Origin: Pseudomonas pohangensis
Lineage (GTDB): Bacteria; Pseudomonadota; Gammaproteobacteria; Pseudomonadales; Pseudomonadaceae
Direction: 5' to 3'
Assembly: GCF_900105995.1 (NCBI RefSeq)
Contig: NZ_LT629785.1
Coordinates: 3,162,001-3,226,000, forward strand
Length of the DNA stretch: 64,000 nucleotides
In this document: piece by piece, positions 43,400 to 52,594 of the stretch
How the letters are laid out: each line of letters starts with the position of its first letter
Position numbering within the stretch: position 1 is the stretch's first letter
Made by a program: the position numbers and the translations under genes
Notes under the pieces: model-generated
The model's input: the letters and a program-made list of their open reading frames with translations, nothing else
Told to the model about the DNA's origin: nothing
Database searches by the model: none

Positions 43400-43589
43400 C
43401 GACGATCTCCTGGGAGTCTGCTTGTGGGGCGAAAGGTGCGAAAAAGGCGGCCATTTTCGCCCAGCAGGCCACTGCGCGGCAATCACAGATGTGCGAACGG
43501 TCGGCTTTTCTGCCATTCCGCGCGTTCCCCCGCGGCGCACAATTGATTAATCTCGGAGCATCAGCCGCTGGCATGAGGGAGAGACAGGC

Positions 43590-44492
43590 ATGGCCACAGA
43601 GCACACGGGCGCGCCTCATCCGGCAGCGCCAGCAGGTATGGAGAAGCTGCAGGTGCTTGCTGCCGACGGGGTCAGCAACCAACTGACGCTGTACCCAGCC
43701 GGCGAGGACCGGGCAGTCATCGTATTGATGCCCGCCATGGGTGTCCGCGCCGACTTCTATCGCCCGATCGCGCAAAGTCTGGCAGGTGCCGGCTGGCACA
43801 CCGTCACGGCCGATTTGCGCGGTATCGGTGAAAGTGGGGCACGGGCACAGGCTGGCGCCCGTTTCGGCTATCGCGAAATGCTCGAACTCGACTGGCCCGC
43901 CAACCTCGACGCGGTCCGCAAGCGCTTTCCCCGACTACCGGTTTATCTGTTCGGACACAGCCTTGGCGGCCAGCTCAACGCTCTGTATGCCGGCCTGCAC
44001 CCGGAGCGCCTCGACGGACTGATTTTTGTCTCCAGCGGCTCGGTGTATTTCCGCGGCTGGCACTTTCCGGCCTCGCTGAAAATTCTCGCGATGTCGCAGC
44101 TACTGCGCGGCATCAGCGAAATAGTCGGCTATCTGCCCGGCAAGAAAATCGGCTTTGGCGGCAGCGAAGCCCGCGGAGTGATGCGTGACTGGGCGTACCT
44201 GGCCCGGACCGGCCGCTTCAGGGTAGCCGGCAGCACAGTCGACTATGAGAGCGCCATGCAGTCCTTCAGCAAACCGCTGCTGGCGGTTTCCTTCAGTGAC
44301 GATGACTTCGCCCCGCACGCCTCAACCCGCAACCTGCTGCAAAAACTGCCCGCCGCAGCGGCCACCCACCTCCAGCTTCAACCCGCTGATCTCGGTCTGC
44401 ACGCGACAGGCCATTATGGCTGGGTAAAAAGTCATCAGGCGCTGGTCGAGCGCATCAGCGCCTGGCTGGCCACGCAGCCAACCCGCCAGTAA
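43590..44492 (+). CDS. Alpha/beta hydrolase
   Basis: 300-aa cytoplasmic serine hydrolase. Nucleophile elbow FGHSLGGQ, oxyanion region MPAMGVRADFY, DLRGIGESG, a lid-like segment (about 150-200) and a likely catalytic His in HATGHYGW. No substrate can be assigned. The ATG at 43590 has a weak purine-rich site; Met17 (43638) is an alternative. Divergent from tkt and convergent with the AraC gene. Confidence 0.82.
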   Translation: MATEHTGAPHPAAPAGMEKLQVLAADGVSNQLTLYPAGEDRAVIVLMPAMGVRADFYRPIAQSLAGAGWHTVTADLRGIGESGARAQAGARFGYREMLELDWPANLDAVRKRFPRLPVYLFGHSLGGQLNALYAGLHPERLDGLIFVSSGSVYFRGWHFPASLKILAMSQLLRGISEIVGYLPGKKIGFGGSEARGVMRDWAYLARTGRFRVAGSTVDYESAMQSFSKPLLAVSFSDDDFAPHASTRNLLQKLPAAAATHLQLQPADLGLHATGHYGWVKSHQALVERISAWLATQPTRQ

Positions 44493-44512
44493 GCGGCAGC
44501 CCGGGCCAGAGC

Positions 44513-45517
44513 TCAGGTTAGCCTGTGCTGCTGGCGCCAGACACTCGGCCGACAACCGAAGCGCTGCTCAAACCAGTAGGAAAATACACTCAGCGACGAG
44601 AAACCCAGCAGCCCGGCAATCTCGCCAAGGGCGCGTTGCTGATTGTGCAGCAGGCGCAGCGCCTGCTCGCTGCGTACCTTGGCAAGCAGCGACGAGTAAC
44701 TCTCCCCCTGCAACTGCAGTTGCCGGTGCAGGGTACGCCGGTCGCGGCCCAGCTGCTGCGCCAGACGTTCCACCGAGCAGCGCCCGCCGGACAACTGCAG
44801 GCCGATCAGCTGCTGTACCTGATCCACCAGAGCCACTCTGGATTGCTGTTTGAGACTGTCCAGATAGTGATGGACATAACGCGCGATAACCGGGTCGGCG
44901 CTTGGCATCGGCGTATCCAGATCGCTGCTGCGGCAGACAATACCGTCCAGTTCGCTGTTGAATTGCAGTGGTACGCCGAAGACCCGCCGATGGGTGCTTT
45001 CGTCCCTTGGTGCCGGGTGGCGGAAGTGGATCGCCAGCGGCAACCAGGTCTGACCCAGCAGGCTCTTGAGAAATCCATGGGTAACCGCCAGTGACAACTC
45101 GGTGACCTGCCGCGCAGACAGATTGCCGAAGCTGGCGTGGACCTCGCGGATCAGCGCCACACCGTTTGCCTCCTCCAGGCTCAGCGACAGCGCATCGGTA
45201 TGCACGGACAGGTAGCTTTGCAATGCTTCCAGCGCCTTGCGCAGGGTCGGCTCCTCACGCAGCAACAAGGCTAACGGCCCGAGATTGGATGGCTGCCGGG
45301 TGCGCGCCATGCGCAGGCCGAAATCCTCCGCGCCAGTGGCCGTTGCAGCGCTTTCCAGCAGCCGCACCACCGCCATCGCCGGTATCTTCAGGTCAACCTG
45401 CTGCAAACTGGCCGGACTGATATCGACCTCACGCAACTGCTGTAACGGGTCGAGACCCAGCGAGCGAGCCACCTCGGCAAAGCCGGTCAGACTGGCGCTA
45501 CGGATCAACATGACCAT
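44513..45517 (-). CDS. AraC-family regulator (OruR-like N-terminal domain)
   Basis: 334-aa transcription factor. Residues about 10-215 form the alpha-helical ligand domain found in OruR/ArgR-like AraC proteins (SLGLDPLQQLREVDISPASL, HFRHPAPRD, VFGVPLQFNSELDGIVC). The last 100 residues carry two helix-turn-helix motifs (VERLAQQLGRDRRTLHRQL and LGEIAGLLGFSSLSVFSYWF). AGAGGG precedes the start at 45517. Divergent from the TauD-like gene across a gap with 21-bp spaced direct repeats, so it most likely activates that gene. Confidence 0.9.
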   Translation of the reverse strand: MVMLIRSASLTGFAEVARSLGLDPLQQLREVDISPASLQQVDLKIPAMAVVRLLESAATATGAEDFGLRMARTRQPSNLGPLALLLREEPTLRKALEALQSYLSVHTDALSLSLEEANGVALIREVHASFGNLSARQVTELSLAVTHGFLKSLLGQTWLPLAIHFRHPAPRDESTHRRVFGVPLQFNSELDGIVCRSSDLDTPMPSADPVIARYVHHYLDSLKQQSRVALVDQVQQLIGLQLSGGRCSVERLAQQLGRDRRTLHRQLQLQGESYSSLLAKVRSEQALRLLHNQQRALGEIAGLLGFSSLSVFSYWFEQRFGCRPSVWRQQHRLT

Positions 45518-45557
45518 GGCGAACCCTCTTGACGCTGCGGCAAGCGGTCGCAGCAAT

Positions 45558-45588
45558 GTCCCGAATTACCCAATAATAGTCCCGAAAT
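45558..45588. promoter_or_regulatory. Direct-repeat operator for the AraC-type regulator
   Basis: GTCCCGAATT (45558-45567) and GTCCCGAAAT (45579-45588) are direct repeats 21 bp apart, two helical turns, the normal layout of an AraC-family activator site. It lies in the divergent gap, about 65 nt before the TauD-like gene. Confidence 0.7.
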
Positions 45589-45653
45589 GTCGAATACGGA
45601 CACCGCCGCCTGCTTAACCTGCGGACTTCTACTTTCACATCAGGAAGCCTGCC

Positions 45654-46490
45654 ATGCGCAACTTGTCCATGCAGAACATCACCCCAACCATTGGCAGCGT
45701 GGTCAACTTCGATCTGGCCAGCGCCAGCAGCGCGGACATGGCAGATATACGCCGCCTGCTTGGCGAACGCATGGTACTGGCCTTCCCCGATCAGCACCTG
45801 AGCCGCGAACAACACAAAGCGCTGGGCAAGCATTTCGGCACCGGCGTGCTGCACCGCCACGCCCTGGCGCTGCACTCGGGCAGCAATGACCCCGACGTCG
45901 TGGTGGTCAAAGCTGACGCCAACTCCAAATACGCGGTCGGCGAATCCTGGCACACCGATGTCAGCTGTGACCCCAACCCGATTGCCGTATCCATGCTGTA
46001 CATGAAGCAGGTCCCGGAAAACGGTGGCGGCGACACCCTGTTCGCCAGCATGTATGACGCCCTCGAAGGCCTCTCCGCGCCGCTGCGCAAGATGCTTGAA
46101 GGGCTGACCGCGCGGCACAACGGCGCCCTGCCGTGGCGTGACGGCTACGGCATCGAACCACCGAAAGACCAGCCCTACAATGTCACTGTGCATCCGGTGA
46201 TCTTGCGCCACCCGGAAACCGCACGCCCCCTGCTTTGGGTAAACGGCGGCTTCACCCAGCGCATCATGGAAGTATCCAAACACGAGAGCGACCACCTGCT
46301 GGACATGCTGCTCAATCACATCGAACGCGAGCCGAAATACCAGTGCCGGATCCGCTGGCAGAACAACATGCTGGTGATGTGGGATAACCTCGCTACCCAG
46401 CACATCGCCAGCTGGGATTACTTTCCACAAACCCGTATTGCCGAACGCGTCTCGGTGGTCGGTCCCGAACTGGCAGCATTCCAGAGCTGA
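45654..46490 (+). CDS. TauD/TfdA-family 2-oxoglutarate-dependent dioxygenase
   Basis: 278-aa cytoplasmic non-heme iron enzyme. The 2-His-1-carboxylate triad is complete: His100 and Asp102 in SWHTDVS and His250 in LATQHIASW; Arg261 or Arg265 would bind 2-oxoglutarate. Such enzymes hydroxylate substrates such as taurine or other sulfonates, aryloxyacetates or sulfate esters, releasing sulfite, phenol or sulfate with an aldehyde. AGGAAG lies 6 nt before the ATG. The MFS gene follows 62 nt later. Substrate unknown. Confidence 0.9.
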   Translation: MRNLSMQNITPTIGSVVNFDLASASSADMADIRRLLGERMVLAFPDQHLSREQHKALGKHFGTGVLHRHALALHSGSNDPDVVVVKADANSKYAVGESWHTDVSCDPNPIAVSMLYMKQVPENGGGDTLFASMYDALEGLSAPLRKMLEGLTARHNGALPWRDGYGIEPPKDQPYNVTVHPVILRHPETARPLLWVNGGFTQRIMEVSKHESDHLLDMLLNHIEREPKYQCRIRWQNNMLVMWDNLATQHIASWDYFPQTRIAERVSVVGPELAAFQS

Positions 46491-46552
46491 GAGCCGGCCC
46501 TCCCAGCCACGGCACGGGCCGCTCCCTGCCCAACCATCTTGAGGAGTTGTTC

Positions 46553-47839
46553 TTGCCCGTGCCCATGCCCGATTGCGCCAGCAGCCCATGCGACGATGAC
46601 CCGCCCGTATCGCGCCGATACGCCTGGCTGGTGTTCTTCCTGACCTTTGGCCTGATGCTCTCGGACTATATGTCGCGCCAGGTGATCAATGCCGTGTTTC
46701 CGGCGCTCAAGGCTGAATGGGCGCTGACAGACACCCAGCTGGGGCTGCTGGTCAGCGTGGTGGCGCTCACCGTTGGCGTGATGAGCTTTCCCGTTTCGCT
46801 GCTGGCGGATCGCTGGGGCCGGGTCAAAAGTGCCACTGCCATGGCCTTGCTCTGGGGTGTGGCTACCATCGCCTGCGGGTTATCCGGCAACTTTTTCATG
46901 CTGTTTATCGCCCGCGCACTGGTCGGCCTAGGTGAAGCCGGCTATGGCAGCGCCGGTGGCGCCATTCTGCTTGGGGTGTTCCCGCGCCGGCTGCATGCCA
47001 CGGTGACCGGCGCCTTTCTGTCCGCGGCACTGTTCGGCTCGGTGCTGGGGGTAATGTTCGGCGGTTTGATCGCCGACAGTTATGGCTGGCGCATGGCCTT
47101 CATCCTGGTCGGCGCGTCCGGGTTGGTGCTGGCCATTGTCTATCCGCTGCTGGTGCGCGAACCCGCACCTGCGGGCAGGCAGGCGGCAGCAAGAATGCCG
47201 CTCAAGGCAGTGTTTCATGAATTACTGCGTGCCCGCAGCGCGCTCTGGACTTACCTTGCATCGGGTTTGCAAATGTTCGTCCAGGGCTCGATCATTGCCT
47301 GGATACCCAGCTACCTGAACCGCTATCACGCCATGGACTTGAGTCAGGCCGCCATGTTTGCCGGGGGACTGGTGCTGATGGCCGGGATCGGCATGACTCT
47401 GGGTGGCGCACTGGTTGACCGGCTGAGTACCCGCCACGCGCGAAACAGGCTACTGGTCCCCATGTGCTATGCGTTGGGCTCAAGCTTCCTGTTGCTGGCT
47501 GCCCTGCTGCTGGCAGACGGGCAGTTACAACTGCTGCTGATTGGCCTCGGCCTGCTGATTGGCGCCGGCTTTGCCGGACCCTCCGGAGCGGTGGTGTCGA
47601 GTGTCACCAATGCCTCGCTTCGCGCCAGCGTACTGGCCACCCTGACGCTGGGCAACAACATCCTCGGCCTGGCGCCAGGCCCCTTTATCACCGGGCTGCT
47701 GGCCGACAGTTTCAATTTGCATCTGGCAATGACTCTGGTGCCCCTGATCGGCCTAGGAGCAGCTGCTGCCTATTTTGCTGCCAGCCGCCATTACCTGCAG
47801 GATCTGCAACTTCAGCAAAATTCCCGTCCGGCGCATTAA
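46553..47839 (+). CDS. Major facilitator superfamily transporter
   Basis: 428-aa inner-membrane transporter with 12 predicted helices and the loop motif ADRWGRVKSA (motif A) after helix 2. The likely start is TTG at 46553, 6 nt after GAGGAG (46541-46546); an ATG at 46565 is further away. Organic-anion or acid-type MFS proteins look like this. Together with the dioxygenase it probably imports the compound that enzyme attacks. Its final codons form one arm of a terminator hairpin. Confidence 0.88.
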   Translation: MPVPMPDCASSPCDDDPPVSRRYAWLVFFLTFGLMLSDYMSRQVINAVFPALKAEWALTDTQLGLLVSVVALTVGVMSFPVSLLADRWGRVKSATAMALLWGVATIACGLSGNFFMLFIARALVGLGEAGYGSAGGAILLGVFPRRLHATVTGAFLSAALFGSVLGVMFGGLIADSYGWRMAFILVGASGLVLAIVYPLLVREPAPAGRQAAARMPLKAVFHELLRARSALWTYLASGLQMFVQGSIIAWIPSYLNRYHAMDLSQAAMFAGGLVLMAGIGMTLGGALVDRLSTRHARNRLLVPMCYALGSSFLLLAALLLADGQLQLLLIGLGLLIGAGFAGPSGAVVSSVTNASLRASVLATLTLGNNILGLAPGPFITGLLADSFNLHLAMTLVPLIGLGAAAAYFAASRHYLQDLQLQQNSRPAH

Positions 47840-47881
47840 ACTGTACCTGGCGATCGCTAACCGGAATGCGCCGGATCGTTT
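47827..47881 (+). terminator. Terminator-like hairpin after the MFS gene
   Basis: TCCGGCGCATT (47827-47837) and AATGCGCCGGA (47865-47875) are perfect 11-bp arms with a 27-nt loop, followed by TCGTTTTT. It suggests that the dioxygenase-MFS unit ends here and that the SulP gene is transcribed separately or attenuated. Confidence 0.7.
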
Positions 47882-47902
47882 TTGGACGGGGAGAATCATT
47901 GC

Positions 47903-49570
47903 ATGCTGTCCTGGCTCAAACAGTACCATCGCGACCTGCTGGCCGGCGACGTAACGGCCGGCATCATTGTGGTACTGATGATGGTTCCGCAAGGTATGGC
48001 CTATGCGCTGGTTGCCGGCCTGCCGCCGGTAGCCGGACTGTACGCCAGCCTGCTACCGGCCTGCGCCTATGCGCTGTTCGGCAGCAGCATGGTGCAGTCA
48101 GTCGGGCCGATGGCCATCACCTCGTTGATGACTGCCTCTTCACTGGCCGGTCTGGCGCCTGCGGGCTCGGAACTGTACTCGGCAATGGCCGCGCAAATGA
48201 CTCTGATTGCCGGCGTGGTGCTGTTTCTTTGCGGCTTGTTGCGCCTGGGCTTTCTGGCGCAATTCCTCAGCCGCCCGGTACTCAGCGGTTTTACCAGCGG
48301 CGCCGCGCTGGTGATTGCCGCCAGCCAGTTCTCCACCTTGCTGGGCGGCTCCCTGAAGCAGATCAACCTGCCCGGCGCAGCCATCGGCCTGAGCTCACTG
48401 CTGTTGCTGTGGCTGGCGCGCCAGTACCTGATGCGGCTGCTGAAAAGTCTGGGGCTTGCCGGCAAGGTCGCCGACATCCTGGCCAAGATGGCCCCGGTAT
48501 TCGTGCTGGCACTGGCCATCCTCTGCGTGTTGTTGCTGAATCTCGAGCAGGCTGGCGTGCAGGTTGTCGGCAAGGTTCCGTCCGGCTTGCCGGCACTCGG
48601 TCTGCCGCTGGCATTTGGGCAAATGCGCGAATTGCTGATGCCTTCGCTGCTGATCGGCTTCATGATTTTCCTCTCCAGCCAGTCGGCGGCGGTCAGCCTG
48701 GCGCAGAAGCGCGGTGAGCGCATCAATGGCAATCACGAATTGCTGGGGCTTGGCGCAGCCAATCTGGCCAGTGCCGTTTCCGGCGGGTTCCCGGTAACCG
48801 GCAGCATTTCGCGTTCGGCGGTCAATTACACCGCCGGGGCCAACACGCCACTGGCCAGCGTTATCACCACTGTTCTGATGGCGGTATTGCTGAGCGTTCC
48901 AACGGGCTGGATGTCCCCCCTGCCGCTCTCGGCGCTGGCGGCGACCATCATGATTGCGGTGCTCGGCATGCTCGACTTTGAAACACCGCGCGAGGCCTGG
49001 CGCTATGATCGTGGCGATGCGCTGGCCTGGGGCGTTACCCTTGCCGGCGTGCTGCTGCTTGGCGTCGAGGAAGGCGTCATCGTCGGCTTGCTGCTGTCGC
49101 TGGGCACGCTGATTGCCAGAGCCAGCCGTCCGCATATAGCCGTGATCGGCCGTATACCCGGCACCGAACATTACCGTAACGTCTCCCGGTATGCCGTGGA
49201 AACCCGTCCCGAACTGCTGCTGTTGCGCGTAGATGCAGCCATATTTTTTGGCAACGCCGAACGCATCAGTGACAGCGTGCTGGAGCAGTTGCAAGACAGC
49301 CAGCGTGACGTGGTACTGGTGCTGTCTGCCGTCAATCAGATAGATACCACCGGTTTGTACACGCTGGTCGAGCTCAATCGCGCCCTCAACGCACGCGGCA
49401 TTCGGCTGAATCTGGCTGAAGTCAAAGGACCGGTCATGGACCGCCTGCAACGCAGTGATCTGCTGCTAAGCCAGCTCAGCGGCAAGGTGTTTCTCAGTAC
49501 TGCTGCGGCATTCTCCGCCCTGACTGAACCAGACAATCCGGCTGCGACTGTGCCGGCAAACCCGATTTAA
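47903..49570 (+). CDS. SulP-family anion transporter with STAS domain
   Basis: 555-aa inner-membrane protein of the SulP/SLC26 family. An N-terminal 12-14 helix region holds the family motifs GLPPVAGLYASLLP and NLASAVSGGFPVTGSISRSAVN, followed by a cytoplasmic STAS domain (about 435-545). Substrates in this family are sulfate, bicarbonate or dicarboxylates. GGGGAGA precedes the start at 47903. It shares its TTAA stop region with the convergent amine oxidase gene. Confidence 0.93.
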   Translation: MLSWLKQYHRDLLAGDVTAGIIVVLMMVPQGMAYALVAGLPPVAGLYASLLPACAYALFGSSMVQSVGPMAITSLMTASSLAGLAPAGSELYSAMAAQMTLIAGVVLFLCGLLRLGFLAQFLSRPVLSGFTSGAALVIAASQFSTLLGGSLKQINLPGAAIGLSSLLLLWLARQYLMRLLKSLGLAGKVADILAKMAPVFVLALAILCVLLLNLEQAGVQVVGKVPSGLPALGLPLAFGQMRELLMPSLLIGFMIFLSSQSAAVSLAQKRGERINGNHELLGLGAANLASAVSGGFPVTGSISRSAVNYTAGANTPLASVITTVLMAVLLSVPTGWMSPLPLSALAATIMIAVLGMLDFETPREAWRYDRGDALAWGVTLAGVLLLGVEEGVIVGLLLSLGTLIARASRPHIAVIGRIPGTEHYRNVSRYAVETRPELLLLRVDAAIFFGNAERISDSVLEQLQDSQRDVVLVLSAVNQIDTTGLYTLVELNRALNARGIRLNLAEVKGPVMDRLQRSDLLLSQLSGKVFLSTAAAFSALTEPDNPAATVPANPI

Positions 49571-50940
49571 TCCCCGGCCTGCAACTTTTCCGCTTGCCGT
49601 GCCGCGCGCTGACCGCTGCGCAGGGCACCTTCGATGGTGCCCGGATACAGGGCGTCGGTATGTTCGCCGGCGAACAGCACGCGGCCCAGCGGCTGCTCCC
49701 ACAATCGCCAATACTGGCTGATTTCCCCCGGCCCATAGGCCAGATAGGCACCGCCGGCCAGCGGGTCATTGCCATAGCGGCGCACTTCGAAACCCGTGTA
49801 GGCGGCGCGCGCACCGGGATAGTACTGGTCCAGACGGATCAGTACCTGATCGGCCATCTGCCGGTCATTGAAGGCCTTCATCATGCGCGCGTTGTCACCG
49901 GAGATATTTACCAGCAGATTGGCGCCGCCCTTGAATGCCGGCTCGATCCACAGTATGCCGAGCCCCTGGTTGCTGACTATCTCGCCACTCAGGCGCGTAG
50001 CCCCCCAGAAGGGCTTGCTGAACTTGAGCAGAATCTGCTCGCGCCAGCCGTAGTTGATGTCCTTCAAGGCCTTTTGCTGTAACGGCGACAGGGCCGGTGT
50101 CAGGCTGATCCTGGCCAGCGCCGGCAGCGGCAACGCCAGCACCACGTAGTCGGCCGTGTAACCGGCAGCGCCAACCTTGACCGTCACCCCGTCCTCATTC
50201 TGGGTAATCGCCTCCACTCGCGCACGGGTCTTGATGGTGCGCAACGGTTTGACCAAGGCCTGTGCCAGCACCTGGCTACCACCGGGCAGGCGTGCATTGT
50301 GTTGCATCAGCGTGGACTCGCCGCGATACACCCGGGTCTGCTGCACCAGATACAACAGTGACAGCCGCGACGGTTCGTCGTAACGGGAACGGATACGCTG
50401 CTCTACGAGCGCTCTTGCCACTGGTTGCAGGTTCAACTGATCCAGCCAGCGAGCCACGCTGAGTTGATCCAGCGCCTGCAGCTGCGAATCTGCCAGCGGC
50501 TGCAAGGGGTCATCCATGCGCGCCGCCAGTTCTTCTATATGTTCTTCATACTGCCTGAGCGCCGCGGCCACTGCAGGCTGCTGGCGCTGCAGGTCGGCCT
50601 CGGTGAACAAGCGGCCATCAATCAGGTAGGCTGGCTGAGCCACGGCGGCCGGCGCCGGTTGCACCTGCAGCTTGAACAGCTGCAGGTAGTGATACAGCTG
50701 CGGCTGCAGTTCCCTGCTGCCAAGCCATTCGGCAGAGGCCAGGCTGGCGCGGCCACCGACCTCTGGCCGAGCCTCCAGCAAGGTCACCTGCCAGCCTTGC
50801 TCCTGCAATTCATAGGCGGCTGTCAGCCCTGAAAGTCCGGCACCGACCACAATCGCCGAAGGTGGCTGGTCAGCGGCCAAGGCCGCGGCACTGCCCAGCA
50901 GCAACCACAGCAGGCCCAGGCGCAAAGTGCTGGCAATCAT
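49567..50940 (-). CDS. Secreted flavin amine oxidase
   Basis: 457-aa FAD enzyme. The start at 50940 gives a signal peptide ending AAALA, so the protein is periplasmic. The Rossmann motif is VVGAGLSGLTAAYELQEQG and the C-terminal FAD site is LFAGEHTDALYPGTIEGALRSG. Family members oxidise monoamines, polyamines or phytoene-like compounds. It is divergent from bioA, where P. aeruginosa has a similar gene (PA0421). Substrate unknown. GGAGAC lies just before the ATG. Confidence 0.87.
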   Translation of the reverse strand: MIASTLRLGLLWLLLGSAAALAADQPPSAIVVGAGLSGLTAAYELQEQGWQVTLLEARPEVGGRASLASAEWLGSRELQPQLYHYLQLFKLQVQPAPAAVAQPAYLIDGRLFTEADLQRQQPAVAAALRQYEEHIEELAARMDDPLQPLADSQLQALDQLSVARWLDQLNLQPVARALVEQRIRSRYDEPSRLSLLYLVQQTRVYRGESTLMQHNARLPGGSQVLAQALVKPLRTIKTRARVEAITQNEDGVTVKVGAAGYTADYVVLALPLPALARISLTPALSPLQQKALKDINYGWREQILLKFSKPFWGATRLSGEIVSNQGLGILWIEPAFKGGANLLVNISGDNARMMKAFNDRQMADQVLIRLDQYYPGARAAYTGFEVRRYGNDPLAGGAYLAYGPGEISQYWRLWEQPLGRVLFAGEHTDALYPGTIEGALRSGQRAARQAEKLQAGD

Positions 50941-51055
50941 CTTCTGTCTCCGCTTCTGGCAACGGCGCGCAGAATACGCCAGCCACCCGGTCCGGGCCAG
51001 AACTACCGGCAGCCTGATCTGGTAGGCTTTGCAGATTAGCCGAGGAGAGTTGCCG

Positions 51056-52462
51056 ATGAGCCTGAATGCCCAATGGATGCAGCGCGATCTGGACGTGCTG
51101 TGGCATCCCTGCACGCAGATGAAGGATCACGAGACCCTGCCGATCATTCCGATTCGCCGTGGCGAGGGCGTCTGGCTGGAGGATTTCGACGGCAAGCGCT
51201 ATCTGGATGCGGTCAGCTCCTGGTGGGTGAATGTGTTTGGCCACGGCAATCAGCGCATCAGCCAACGAATCAAGGATCAGCTGGACAATCTGGAGCATGT
51301 GATGCTGGCCGGCTTCAGTCATCAGCCGGTAATCGAGCTGTCCGAGCGTCTGGTCGAGATTACCCCGGCCGGACTGAACCGGGTGTTCTATGCCGACAAC
51401 GGCTCATCCGGCATCGAAGTCGCCTTGAAAATGAGCTTTCACTACTGGCTGAATCTCGGCCAGCCAGCGAAGAAGCGCTTCATCACCCTGAGCAACAGCT
51501 ATCACGGCGAAACTGTGGCAGCCATGTCGGTCGGTGATGTGGCGCTGTTTACCGACACTTACAAAGCCCTCTTGCTGGACACCATCAAGGTACCCAGCCC
51601 GGATTGCTACCTGCGCCCGGACGGCATGGGCTGGGAGGAGCACTCGCGCAACATGTTCGCCGCCATGGAGCAGACGCTGGCCGAGCATCACCACGAGGTT
51701 GCCGCAGTGATTGTCGAGCCGCTGATCCAGGGCGCCGGCGGCATGCGCATGTACCACCCGGTCTATCTGACATTGCTGCGCGAAGCCTGCGATCGCTATG
51801 GCGTGCATCTGATCCACGACGAGATTGCCGTCGGTTTTGGCCGCACCGGCAGCATGTTCGCCTGCGAGCAGGCCGCTATTACCCCGGACTTCCTGGTGCT
51901 GTCCAAGGCCCTGACCGGCGGGTTTCTGCCAATGGCGGCGGTCCTCACCACCGATGCCGTGTATGGCGCCTTCTACGATGACTACGCTACTTTGCGGGCC
52001 TTTCTGCATTCGCACACCTACACCGGCAACCCGCTTGCCTGTGCCGCGGCCCTGGCCACCCTGGATATCTTCCGCGATGACCGGGTGATCGAAGCCAACA
52101 AGGCCTTGAGCAGCCGCATGGCCAGCGCCACGGCGCATCTGGCCGATCATCCGCATGTCGCCGAAGTGCGCCAGACCGGCATGGCCCTGGCCATCGAGAT
52201 GGTACAGGACAAGCCCGGCAAGATAGCCTACCCATGGCAGGAACGCCGGGGCCTCGAGGTATATCGGCATGCCTTGTCGCGTGGCGCCCTGCTGCGGCCA
52301 CTGGGCAGTGTGGTGTATTTTCTGCCGCCCTATGTGATAACCCCGGAGCAAATCGACTTCCTCGCCGAAGTAGCCAGCGAGGGCATCGATCTGGCAACCC
52401 GGCATTCCGTCAGCGTGGCAACACCCAACAGCCTTTATCCCGGCTTCCGCGACCCCGGCTAG
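51056..52462 (+). CDS. bioA: Adenosylmethionine-8-amino-7-oxononanoate aminotransferase
   Basis: 468-aa PLP enzyme of biotin synthesis that uses SAM as amino donor to make 7,8-diaminopelargonate. Landmarks: WHPCTQMKDHE, GSSGIEVALKMS, SYHGETVAAMSVGD, and PLP Lys284 in LVLSKALTGGF. The start at 51056 has GAGGAGA 8 nt upstream. Not adjacent to bioBFHCD, as in other pseudomonads. Confidence 0.95.
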   Translation: MSLNAQWMQRDLDVLWHPCTQMKDHETLPIIPIRRGEGVWLEDFDGKRYLDAVSSWWVNVFGHGNQRISQRIKDQLDNLEHVMLAGFSHQPVIELSERLVEITPAGLNRVFYADNGSSGIEVALKMSFHYWLNLGQPAKKRFITLSNSYHGETVAAMSVGDVALFTDTYKALLLDTIKVPSPDCYLRPDGMGWEEHSRNMFAAMEQTLAEHHHEVAAVIVEPLIQGAGGMRMYHPVYLTLLREACDRYGVHLIHDEIAVGFGRTGSMFACEQAAITPDFLVLSKALTGGFLPMAAVLTTDAVYGAFYDDYATLRAFLHSHTYTGNPLACAAALATLDIFRDDRVIEANKALSSRMASATAHLADHPHVAEVRQTGMALAIEMVQDKPGKIAYPWQERRGLEVYRHALSRGALLRPLGSVVYFLPPYVITPEQIDFLAEVASEGIDLATRHSVSVATPNSLYPGFRDPG

Positions 52463-52594
52463 TCTGGCAAGCGGATGTCATTTGCTGTCATTAGCCCTGG
52501 CCGGGCATCACCAGCCACCGCTTTTCTGCCCTACGCCAGGTGCGCCATAGCGGTTAAGCTTGGCGCTGTCCCGTCACTGTTTGTAGTCTGACCC

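Noticed and set aside
40700..43546. A 948-codon open frame antisense to epd and tkt
   Set aside because: It mirrors the codon bias of two well-supported genes, has no ribosome site and encodes a His/Gln/Arg-rich composition typical of antisense frames in high-GC DNA.
47464..48717. 417-codon frame bridging the MFS and SulP genes
   Set aside because: Out-of-frame shadow of two real genes; it crosses the terminator hairpin and shows no membrane pattern.
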